From an uncultured Lachnospiraceae bacterium (GTDB taxonomy: Bacteria; Bacillota; Clostridia; Lachnospirales; Lachnospiraceae), in contig CALZBR010000017.1 of assembly GCA_945621435.1 (NCBI GenBank), positions 1 through 47,121 on the forward strand: DNA of 47,121 nucleotides. The letters are read 5' to 3'. Positions 34,212-42,060 of this stretch are shown here, piece after piece (the stretch's first letter is position 1; every line of letters starts with the position of its first letter). The notes under the pieces were generated by a model that worked only from the letters and a program-made list of their open reading frames with translations, ran no database searches and was not told the DNA's origin. A program made the position numbers and the translations under genes.

Positions 34212-36750
34212 ACAAAAGCCCCGTCCCTGCTTCAACCACTCTGTCGTAGAGCTCCATACAGGCAGCATGATTCTCCTTAACATAATCCAAATCATTGTTC
34301 TTGCAGGCCTTTTCCAGTTCAAGCGCCATATTGTACAGGGATTTGCAGCCGATGTTTAAGGAGGTGGATTTGAGAGCATGTATCAGGATGCGATAGTCTG
34401 CCAGGTTGTTATCCTCCAGACACTTCTTCATTTTCTCTTGGTTTTCCTCCTTTTCCAAGCAATAGCAATCCAGAATTTCCCGGTACAGCTCTTCATCGTT
34501 GCCGCAATAAACCATGGCAGTGTTTTGGTCTATCAGGGGCGTATCGTTTTCTTCTGTAGCAGTTTCCACGATAGGGTTGGAGGTTGAAGTTCCGCTGCAG
34601 GCCTGAACCTCTTCTTCCGGTGTGTGCACCAGTTCCTCCGGCAAATATTTTCGAACCATCTGTTCCAGCTTTTCACCATCCACCGGTTTACTCAGATAAT
34701 CCGTAAACCCTGCCTCCAGGTACATCTCCTTCATTCCCTTAAGTGCATTGGCTGTAAGCGCAATAATCGGCGTGGAAGTGCACATATTGTTCTCCAATGT
34801 CCGAGTCCGCTTTATCACCTCCATGCCATCCATTCCGGGCATCATATGGTCAAGCAGTATGATGTGGAAATGCTCCTTCTGCATCCTTTCCAGACATTCC
34901 CGGCCATTGTTGCAGGTCACAATCTGAACCTTGGTTTTCTTCAACAGACCCTTTACTACCATAAGATTCATATTGTTGTCATCCACCACAAGTATTCTGG
35001 CTTCTGGGGCATGGAATTTTTCCATATAAACGCCTTGCGTATCCGTCTCTGCAACAGCCTCCATTTCAAATTCTCCGATAGGGGTTGAATCCACAACTTT
35101 TTGAGGAAGCCTGACGGAGAAAGTGCTTCCTCTACCGTATTCACTGGTCACCTCGACGGAACCTCCCATAGCCTCCGCCAGTTTCTTTGTTATCGCAAGT
35201 CCCAGACCGGTACCCTCTATGTTACGATTCTTCTCCAGATCAAGTCTTTCGAAGTTGCCAAACAGTTTCCCCATATCCTCCTGCCTGATTCCGATACCGG
35301 TATCCGATACCTGAATCAGCAGTTCAATCCGGTTCTGCTCCCCATCCTCCGGCTCTGACGTATCATAGGTTATCTTCAGGGAAACACTCCCCTCCTGGGT
35401 ATACTTCACGGCATTATTCAACAGATTTCCTATAATCTGTCTGTTCCTCAATTCATCCCCAAATAATTGATTGGGAATCTCTTTCTGAACCTCAACATAA
35501 AACTCCAGATTCTTTTGTTCTGCTTTTCCCCGAATCAGATTGACCACATCATGAATCATAACATCCAGGTAATAGTTGTCACACACAATCTCCATCTTAC
35601 CGGATTCAATCTTCGAAAAGTCAAGCACATCATTCACCAGAGACAGTAACAGTCTGCTGGCGCTCTGAATATTTTCCGAATAAATCCGAATATTATCGTT
35701 TTCACATTCCCGGAGCACCATCTCATTCATGCCCATTATTGCATTGATTGGGGTTCTGATTTCATGCGACATATTAGCAAGGAAGGTACTCTTCTGGCGG
35801 CTGGCATTCTCTGCCACCAGCTTTGCCATGCGAAGTTCATCACTCTCCTTCGCCCTTTCCTCTGCATTAATGAGATAGGCAATTCCGATTACCATAAGCA
35901 GCATCAGAAGAGCAAACACCCAGATAATCAGCGTCACAAGAGAAGAAAGTCCCTTTGACATCACATCATCCGGAACAATCCCTACCAGATAGGTATCATA
36001 TCCATAGACATCGCTGAGAAACATGAAATACCCTTCGTGATTCTCCCGAAAGTAGACCGACGCCGTATTGGATACATTGAGCATGTCCTGAAGCTCCACA
36101 TATGCTTTCTTCGTATTTTCGTTGTTAAGGATTTCGCTCAGATCATAACTGCGAAAAGGAATCATCTCCTGCTCTTCGATATCTATGGCCGCCACATCCG
36201 CTTTGCCGGAAAAAGCATTTCCGAAAAATTCCTCTGCCAGAATCTTTGTACTGTAAAGTCTGTACAAAACATATTTCACGTTGTTTTCATTATACACAGG
36301 AACCGTAAACAGAAGCCCCTTCTCTTTGCTGAAGCAGACGGAGCTGTTTCCTCTGAACGCATGCTGAATCCCGGTAAACTCTGCGAAATCCAGAGTATCT
36401 CCATACAAGGCCGTACCATCCAGCGCCAGCATGCCGGAAGTCATTCCTTCACTCCCTTCCGGGAATAAATACCCACTGTTTTCCCTGACAAGTTTTTCCC
36501 TTTCACTCCCTGCTTGATGCAGCTTGTCGGATACACGCTCCATGGTGACGATTTCTTTGTCAAATCTTTCCTTCACAAAACCCGACATTTCTTCCGCCTG
36601 TACGGTTACCTGTTTTTCCATATAACTATACAATAGTTGGCGCATTCTCATCTGCATAAACAGTCCCACGATAATCAGAACGACCAAAAATACAAGCATA
36701 CTGACAAAAATCCGAGTTTTGTTTCTTCTGAATTTCTGAAGCTTAATCAT
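34174..36750 (-). CDS. Hybrid sensor histidine kinase with receiver and Hpt domains
   Basis: The 858-residue protein has two transmembrane helices (about 13-32 and 270-293) flanking an extracellular sensor of about 235 residues. These are followed by HisKA with phospho-acceptor His329 (MSHEIRTP), HATPase (GNLLNNAVKYT, DTGIGI, GTGLGLAI), a receiver with Asp634 (ILLDHMMPGMDG) and an Hpt domain with His791 (IHALKSTS). The final output protein is not in the window. The ATG overlaps the stop of the second BMP-type gene (ATGA). The last residues are encoded by tandem repeat DNA. It is probably the sensor for the two upstream binding proteins. Confidence 0.93.
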   Translation of the reverse strand: MIKLQKFRRNKTRIFVSMLVFLVVLIIVGLFMQMRMRQLLYSYMEKQVTVQAEEMSGFVKERFDKEIVTMERVSDKLHQAGSEREKLVRENSGYLFPEGSEGMTSGMLALDGTALYGDTLDFAEFTGIQHAFRGNSSVCFSKEKGLLFTVPVYNENNVKYVLYRLYSTKILAEEFFGNAFSGKADVAAIDIEEQEMIPFRSYDLSEILNNENTKKAYVELQDMLNVSNTASVYFRENHEGYFMFLSDVYGYDTYLVGIVPDDVMSKGLSSLVTLIIWVFALLMLLMVIGIAYLINAEERAKESDELRMAKLVAENASRQKSTFLANMSHEIRTPINAIMGMNEMVLRECENDNIRIYSENIQSASRLLLSLVNDVLDFSKIESGKMEIVCDNYYLDVMIHDVVNLIRGKAEQKNLEFYVEVQKEIPNQLFGDELRNRQIIGNLLNNAVKYTQEGSVSLKITYDTSEPEDGEQNRIELLIQVSDTGIGIRQEDMGKLFGNFERLDLEKNRNIEGTGLGLAITKKLAEAMGGSVEVTSEYGRGSTFSVRLPQKVVDSTPIGEFEMEAVAETDTQGVYMEKFHAPEARILVVDDNNMNLMVVKGLLKKTKVQIVTCNNGRECLERMQKEHFHIILLDHMMPGMDGMEVIKRTRTLENNMCTSTPIIALTANALKGMKEMYLEAGFTDYLSKPVDGEKLEQMVRKYLPEELVHTPEEEVQACSGTSTSNPIVETATEENDTPLIDQNTAMVYCGNDEELYREILDCYCLEKEENQEKMKKCLEDNNLADYRILIHALKSTSLNIGCKSLYNMALELEKACKNNDLDYVKENHAACMELYDRVVEAGTGLLSRGAPTDTRSAH

Positions 36751-37880
36751 TCTCTTTTGCCCTCTTCATCTTTATTCAAAAAAATGACCCCGTCCACAAA
36801 CCAGTCCGACTCTTCGATTAGCACCTTATCACTAATGCTTTCATTTGCATTACAGCGAATCTTACCCTCTGTATCACGAATCTCACCAAAGAATACATCT
36901 TTTCCCCGTCGAATCTGATTCGCCGCTTCGTTTACCTGAGCCTGAATCTCCGGAGTCACTTCCTCAGAATATTCCGTCAGACATACGGCATTTTCTTCCA
37001 ACCCAAACCAGTAATGTCCTGTTTTATTGCCATTTCCCTTCTGGTACTCCCGCAAGATCTCGCGATACACGGAATCCCAGTTTCCAACGACAGAAGTAAG
37101 ACACTTCTCCGAAAAATTATCAAACGCCTGATGGTAACCAATGGAATAAATCCCTTCCTCCTCTGCCGCTTCAATGGTATAGGACTGATTTTGATGGTAG
37201 CTCACCACATCAATATTATGCTCCTCTACCAGACGATGCACCGCCGCTTTTTCCACCTCCGCATTATCCCAGGATTCCGTCCAGGCAACCACCACCTGTG
37301 CTTCCGGATTGATCTTCTTTACTCCCAGGGTAAATGCATTGATTCCTCTGTTAACTTCATTGTTACTCATGGCTGCCACATAGCCTATTTTGTTTGTTTC
37401 CGTCTTCATTCCGGCAATGATACCCGACAGATATCTGACCTGATACATCCTGACAAAATATGTACTGACATTGGAGCCTGCAATTGCCTCGGAATTGTTG
37501 ACATAAAAGGATATCTCGGGATGCTCTGCGATAAAATCCGCCAGTTCCGCCTCATAGCCATAACTGTTCAGAATCATCATTTCAGAACCTTCCGACAGTA
37601 ATTCCTCCGCTGCCTTGATACACTCACCGGTATACTCTTTGATATTTTCTTTCACGAGAAGTCTTACATCCATTTCCTTACAGACTTCCCTTATTCCACG
37701 GATATGAGTCCCGTTCCAACCGACCTCCTCACTGTTTCCCGTGGAGATAAATCCTACCGTGCACTTCCTTTTATCACTGCCCGACAAATAGATTGAAAAA
37801 ATAAGCACAAGGAATAGTACTGCGATAACCAGAATAATCAGAGTCAATAAAACAAGTCCTGTCCTTTTCTTTTTATTCAT
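36747..37880 (-). CDS. Membrane-anchored BMP/Med-family binding protein, second copy
   Basis: A 377-residue protein with a basic N-terminus and one uncleaved-looking transmembrane helix (VLLTLIILVIAVLFLVLIFSIYL), no lipobox, and an extracellular BMP/Med-type periplasmic binding fold: VGFISTGNSEEVGWNGTH, ILNSYGYEAELADFIAEHPEISFY, KIGYVAAMSNNEVNRGINAFTLGV. BMP family members typically bind nucleosides. It overlaps the first copy by 8 bases and the kinase by 4, and there are no permease or ATPase genes. A sensory rather than transport role is inferred. Confidence 0.88.
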   Translation of the reverse strand: MNKKKRTGLVLLTLIILVIAVLFLVLIFSIYLSGSDKRKCTVGFISTGNSEEVGWNGTHIRGIREVCKEMDVRLLVKENIKEYTGECIKAAEELLSEGSEMMILNSYGYEAELADFIAEHPEISFYVNNSEAIAGSNVSTYFVRMYQVRYLSGIIAGMKTETNKIGYVAAMSNNEVNRGINAFTLGVKKINPEAQVVVAWTESWDNAEVEKAAVHRLVEEHNIDVVSYHQNQSYTIEAAEEEGIYSIGYHQAFDNFSEKCLTSVVGNWDSVYREILREYQKGNGNKTGHYWFGLEENAVCLTEYSEEVTPEIQAQVNEAANQIRRGKDVFFGEIRDTEGKIRCNANESISDKVLIEESDWFVDGVIFLNKDEEGKRE

Positions 37881-38967
37881 TGATTACTACCCCTTCCACA
37901 TACCAGTCAAAATGATTCAACATATTATAATCCGTCATACTCTCGCCTTCAGCTATGCGCAGGTTTCCTTCCGTATCCCGGACAGGTCCGTAGAAGACAT
38001 CAAAGGTTCCTTTCCTGAACCTTTCCCGTTCCTCCTCGACTGCCTGCAGGGCTTCGGGATTCACATTGGGCGACAGAGGGGCTAACTCGACCATGCCGCT
38101 GTTGATGCCTTCCCAGTAATCCTTTCCCTGAAATTTACCCTGCAGACACTCCAGAATCCTCGGTTCGTAAAAACTTCCCCAATTCCAGACCGCTGCCGTA
38201 AGCCAGGTATTCGGAAACAAATCACTGTTATCCATATTATAGCCGATGGACCAGATTCCTTCCTTCTCCGCCACCTCCAGCACCTTCAGTGAATCAGTGT
38301 GCATGGCAAATACATCAATATTATGAGAATCCAGCAGTGCTCTGGCAGCCGCTTCCGTAGGCTCGTCCTCAGTCCAGGAATTGCTCCACTGCACATAGAC
38401 CTTAGCCTCGGGATTCACGCGTCTCACTCCCAGGGTAAAGGCATTGATTCCCCTGTTGACTTCAGAGATGGGAAATGCTGCCACATAGCCGATTTCTCCT
38501 GTTTCAGTCTGTAGCCCCGCTACTATACCGCAGAGATAACGTATCTGGTAAATCCGCCCGAAATAGGTCGACATATTGTCTGCGGTCTGTGTTCCCGTTG
38601 CATGAAAATAACAGATTTCCGGGTGCTTCTCTGCAGCCTGAAGCTCCCATTCACCGAATCCGAAGGAATTGGCAATAATGATTTTACAGCCCTCCCCGGC
38701 AAGCTTCTCAAAGGCTTCTGCACTATTTTCGTTTTCAGATACATGCTCCATATAGGTAATATCCAGGTTCAGCTTCTTTGCCGTAGCCTCCAGCGCCTCA
38801 TAATGAGACTGCCCCCAGCTCCTGTCCTCCCGGCTGCCGTTTAAGATAACGCCCACCTTGGTTTCGTTTTTTGTCACATCGGTATCTACCTTATTTACCC
38901 TGATGAGATAGATTCCGATTACGATTGCCACAATAAAAATACCTGCGATGATTCCGATTTTTTTCAT
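37873..38967 (-). CDS. Membrane-anchored BMP/Med-family binding protein, first copy
   Basis: A 364-residue paralogue of the next gene, with a short N-terminal anchor (KKIGIIAGIFIVAIVIGIYLI) and the same fold: VGVILNGSREDRSWGQSHYEAL, EIGYVAAFPISEVNRGINAFTLGVRRVNPEAKVYVQW, WSIGYNMDN. It is the promoter-proximal gene of the binding-protein, binding-protein, kinase operon. GGG lies about ten bases before the ATG. The upstream gap holds the hairpin repeats; no clear promoter was found. The ligand is unknown; nucleosides are a family-based guess. Confidence 0.88.
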   Translation of the reverse strand: MKKIGIIAGIFIVAIVIGIYLIRVNKVDTDVTKNETKVGVILNGSREDRSWGQSHYEALEATAKKLNLDITYMEHVSENENSAEAFEKLAGEGCKIIIANSFGFGEWELQAAEKHPEICYFHATGTQTADNMSTYFGRIYQIRYLCGIVAGLQTETGEIGYVAAFPISEVNRGINAFTLGVRRVNPEAKVYVQWSNSWTEDEPTEAAARALLDSHNIDVFAMHTDSLKVLEVAEKEGIWSIGYNMDNSDLFPNTWLTAAVWNWGSFYEPRILECLQGKFQGKDYWEGINSGMVELAPLSPNVNPEALQAVEEERERFRKGTFDVFYGPVRDTEGNLRIAEGESMTDYNMLNHFDWYVEGVVINE

Positions 38968-39025
38968 GAGTACACATCCCTTCAGCTACCCGTATGGAAT
39001 AAGCTGCCTCCCGTAAATTATGCAC

Positions 39026-39072
39026 AAAAACCAAATGCCGCCTTCCGGCGGCGCTTGGTTTTCCTATGCGCT
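39026..39072. repeat. Hairpin repeat, copy 1
   Basis: A 47-base element whose core pairs GCCGCC-TTCC-GGCGGC, flanked by AAAACCAA and TTGGTTTT. It ends in CCTATGCGCT. It lies upstream of the BMP-kinase operon. Confidence 0.88.
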
Positions 39073-39156
39073 GAATATCCGTACCATACTCGCAAGCCCG
39101 CACCTTTGGTGCTCTACTGCCTGCTTCGCAGGCTGCTTGCTCGTTGATCGCGCATG

Positions 39157-39202
39157 AAAACCAAATGCCGCCTTCCGGCGGCGCTTGGTTTTCCTATGCG
39201 CT
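39157..39202. repeat. Hairpin repeat, copy 2, overlapping the pilT stop codon
   Basis: Identical to copy 1 over 46 bases, 131 bases away. Here outer arms GCGCAT and ATGCGC extend the stem to over 25 bp with small bulges. Its end shares two bases with the stop of the PilT gene, so it may act as that gene's terminator. Between the copies are two further small hairpins (CACC-TTT-GGTG and GCCTGC-TTC-GCAGGC). Confidence 0.88.
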
Positions 39203-40247
39203 AGATCATGTTTTCGATGCTGGAGGGGCTGTTGGAAACACTCAGCGCATCCTCTCTGGTAATCTTGTATCTGTGCACCAGGTCTACCAGGCTCTCATTC
39301 AAGGTATGCATACCTTCCTTTTTACCTGCCTGAATCTGGCTGGGAATCTGAATGGTTTTGTTCTCTCGTATGAGATTACAGATAGCCGCATTGGCGACCA
39401 TGACCTCTGTTGCAATGATACGTCCTGTACCGTCAGCCAGAGGTACCAGCTGCTGGGTAATAACGCCCTTCAACACATTGACAATCTGGGAACGCATCTG
39501 ATTCTGTCCCTCCAGAGGGCAGGCGTCGATGATTCTTTCCACCGTCTGTGCAGCACTGGTCGTATGCAGAGTAGCCAGCACCAGATGTCCTGTTTCCGCT
39601 GCCGCAATCGCTGCGGATATGGTCTCATAGTCACGCATCTCTCCCACCAGGATAATATCGGGATCCTCACGAAGGGCAGAGCGGAGTGCCGTGGCAAAGC
39701 TGTCCACATCCTTGCCAAGCTCTCTCTGGTGAATCATAGCCCTGTTGTGAGGATAGATATACTCAATAGGATCCTCTATGGTCATGATATGTTTCGGGAA
39801 ATTTCTATTGATGTAGTCTACAATGGAAGCCAGTGTCGTAGACTTACCACAACCCGTAGGTCCGGTAACAAGCACAAGTCCTCTGGGAAGCTCTGCGAGA
39901 TTCTTTACCACGGGAGGGAGTCCCAGCTCATCAAAAGTAGGAATATTGTGCTGCAAAAGACGTATACTGGCTGCAAGGTTGTTTCTCTGATGGTAAATGT
40001 TTGCTCTGATGCGAATACCGTCCTCATACATATAACCGACATCCAGGTCATTTCCCGACTTAACATACTCCACCTGCTTCGGATCCAGAACAGAATAAAT
40101 CATCTGCTCACATTCTGCAGGACTTACCCCTTCCGACAGAATCTCCAGCGTACCAAACTTGCGGACTGCCATATTGGTGCCCACCGTCAGGTGAATATCG
40201 GAGCATTCCTCAGCAAGTGCCCGGTCAATAATCTCTTTTAATACCAT
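39201..40247 (-). CDS. PilT-family type IV pilus retraction ATPase
   Basis: The 348-residue secretion-type ATPase has an N-terminal PAS-like domain (SDIHLTVG), Walker A GPTGCGKSTT (129-138), Asp box TIEDPIEY, Walker B DIILVGEMRD and His box ATLHTTSAAQT. The region LIRENKTIQIPSQIQ stands near the PilT-specific C-terminal helix. No pilin, PilB, PilC or PilM is in the window, so it is an orphan here. GGAGG lies 7-8 bases before the ATG. It pulls pilus subunits out of the filament at the inner membrane if pili exist. Confidence 0.88.
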   Translation of the reverse strand: MVLKEIIDRALAEECSDIHLTVGTNMAVRKFGTLEILSEGVSPAECEQMIYSVLDPKQVEYVKSGNDLDVGYMYEDGIRIRANIYHQRNNLAASIRLLQHNIPTFDELGLPPVVKNLAELPRGLVLVTGPTGCGKSTTLASIVDYINRNFPKHIMTIEDPIEYIYPHNRAMIHQRELGKDVDSFATALRSALREDPDIILVGEMRDYETISAAIAAAETGHLVLATLHTTSAAQTVERIIDACPLEGQNQMRSQIVNVLKGVITQQLVPLADGTGRIIATEVMVANAAICNLIRENKTIQIPSQIQAGKKEGMHTLNESLVDLVHRYKITREDALSVSNSPSSIENMI

Positions 40248-40311
40248 ATGTACACCTCCATTGTATTTTTATTACATAGTTTTTACTACAATACCCTTAT
40301 GCTTCCCCTTC

Positions 40312-40911
40312 TTACATAACCTTTCTGATTGCTTCCAGCAGTTCATCATAAGTTTCAAATGCCGGGAGTTCCGGATTGTCAGCCTTAATCTTGTCTGTGC
40401 TGCGGAACAGGAATCCGGCCTTACTTGCCTTAATCATGCCGAGATCGTTGTAGCTGTCGCCGCTGGCAATGGTTTCATATCCGATAGACTGCAATGCTTT
40501 AACGGTCGTCAGTTTTGAATTCTCAATACGCATCTTGAATCCTGTAATCTCCCCGTTATCGGCTACCTCCAGGGAGTTGCAGAATATGGTGGGCCAGCCC
40601 AGTTTCTTCATCAAAGGTGTTGCAAACTGGGTAAAGGTATCGCTGATAATGATAACCTGGGTCATGGAGCGAAGCTCATCCAGGAATTCCTTTGCTCCGG
40701 GCATAGGATCAATGGTTGCTATCGTGTCCTGAATCTCCTTCAGTCCAAGTCCGTGCTCCTTCAGAATACCGATACGCCATTTCATCAGCTTATCATAATC
40801 AGGTTCATCCCTGGTAGTCTTCTTCAGTTCCGGAATGCCGCTTGCCTCTGCAAATGCAATCCAAATCTCAGGTACCAATACCCCTTCCAAATCCAAACAA
40901 ACAATATTCAT
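40312..40911 (-). CDS. thrH: ThrH-type phosphoserine phosphatase / homoserine phosphotransferase
   Basis: A 199-residue HAD-superfamily phosphatase. The nucleophile motif is DLEGVLVPE (Asp7, Glu9), where the Glu in place of the second Asp is characteristic of ThrH; IISDTFTQF and SGDSYNDLGMI supply motifs II and IV. ThrH proteins hydrolyse phosphoserine and can transfer phosphate to homoserine; which occurs here is not shown by sequence. AGGAG precedes the ATG. It lies between pilT and pyrF, apparently on its own. Confidence 0.88.
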   Translation of the reverse strand: MNIVCLDLEGVLVPEIWIAFAEASGIPELKKTTRDEPDYDKLMKWRIGILKEHGLGLKEIQDTIATIDPMPGAKEFLDELRSMTQVIIISDTFTQFATPLMKKLGWPTIFCNSLEVADNGEITGFKMRIENSKLTTVKALQSIGYETIASGDSYNDLGMIKASKAGFLFRSTDKIKADNPELPAFETYDELLEAIRKVM

Positions 40912-41033
40912 GACTGTCTCCTCTCTGTATGTCGTTCTCCGTATGTCTTTTGTATATATCTTATCTTGGTTTTCTGATGTTTACCCGCTTTTTATTCTGC
41001 GTTATGGGATCGTGCTTCCGAAAAGGGAATCCG

Positions 41034-41966
41034 CTATCTGTTCCTCAATGCCGAAGCAATATCCTCTCTCATGTCGATCACTGCTGCCCTGGCGGCATCC
41101 GCATAGCCCTTTTCCCCATAGCCTGCGTACTTCTCCTGCTGATAAGCGGCAATGATGCCTCTGGAGGAATTGATGATGGCTCCCAGCCCGTCCTCATGGA
41201 AGAAATGCACCAGATCGGAGCCCTTGCCGCCCTGTGCGCCGTAACCGGGAACCAGGATAAAGGTATGGGGCATCACCTTTCTCAGAAGCTTGCCCTGTTC
41301 GGGATAGGTAGCTCCCACAACCGCACCCACATAGCTGTAGTCACCGCTCTCGGGCATGCACTCTGCACCCCAGTCTCTCACCTTTTCTCCTACCAGCTCA
41401 TACAGAGGCTTACCGTCAATCAACCGATCCTGAAATTCTCCGCTGCTGGGATTGGAGGTCTTTACCAGTACGAAGATACCCTTCTTCTCCCCGGCGCAGA
41501 TACTTGTAAAGGGCTTCACCCCATCGGAGCCCAGATATGGATTCACCGTCACAAAATCCTCGTCAAAGCCCGCATAGCTCTTGTCACCGATCCGAACCTT
41601 ACCCAGATGTCCTACTGCGTACGCTTCCGAAGTTGAACCGATGTCGCCCCGCTTGATATCACCGATGACTACAAGCCCCTTCTCCTTACAATAATCAACA
41701 GTTCTCTTAAATGCTATCATACCGGGGATACCAAACTGTTCATACATTGCCACCTGAGGCTTTACCGCAGGAATCAGATCATACACTGCATCCACAATCC
41801 CCTTGTTGTACTGCCAGATTGCTTCCGCTGCCCCCTCAAGAGTCTCGCCGTATTCGGCGTAAGCCTGCTGTCTGATGTACTCAGGTACATACTTTAGCAT
41901 GGGATCCAGGCCGACTACGATAGGTGCATTGGTCTCTTTGATTTTACTAATCAGCTGATTAATCAT
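41034..41966 (-). CDS. pyrF: Orotidine 5'-phosphate decarboxylase
   Basis: The 310-residue enzyme decarboxylates OMP to UMP. It belongs to the longer group 2 type, with VGLDPMLKYVP at the N-terminus, the catalytic GDIKRGDIGST and the phosphate-binding PGYGAQGGKGSD. AAGGAAG precedes the ATG. It follows nrdD by 94 bases, with a strong hairpin between. Confidence 0.96.
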   Translation of the reverse strand: MINQLISKIKETNAPIVVGLDPMLKYVPEYIRQQAYAEYGETLEGAAEAIWQYNKGIVDAVYDLIPAVKPQVAMYEQFGIPGMIAFKRTVDYCKEKGLVVIGDIKRGDIGSTSEAYAVGHLGKVRIGDKSYAGFDEDFVTVNPYLGSDGVKPFTSICAGEKKGIFVLVKTSNPSSGEFQDRLIDGKPLYELVGEKVRDWGAECMPESGDYSYVGAVVGATYPEQGKLLRKVMPHTFILVPGYGAQGGKGSDLVHFFHEDGLGAIINSSRGIIAAYQQEKYAGYGEKGYADAARAAVIDMREDIASALRNR

Positions 41967-42019
41967 GTTTGTCTTCCTTCCTCGCTTATTTCATCCTTTT
42001 GTTTGCGGCTTCTGCCAAG

Positions 42020-42048
42020 AAAGGCGCTGCCCATCGGACAACGCCTTT
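42020..42048 (-). terminator. Strong hairpin between nrdD and pyrF
   Basis: A 13-bp stem (arms AAAGGCGCTGCCC and GGACAACGCCTTT, with G-T wobbles) and a 3-base loop lie 13 bases past the nrdD stop. No T-run follows on the minus strand, so it may be a processing or stability element or a weak terminator rather than a classical one. Confidence 0.5.
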
Positions 42049-42060
42049 GATTATTATAAA

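Noticed and set aside
39026..39202. CRISPR-like direct repeats
   Set aside because: Only two copies, 131 bases apart, with long internal palindromes and no cas genes; they fit a hairpin repeat element, not a CRISPR array.
39144..40241. Plus-strand open frame of 365 codons over pilT
   Set aside because: Antisense shadow of an intact PilT with all ATPase motifs.
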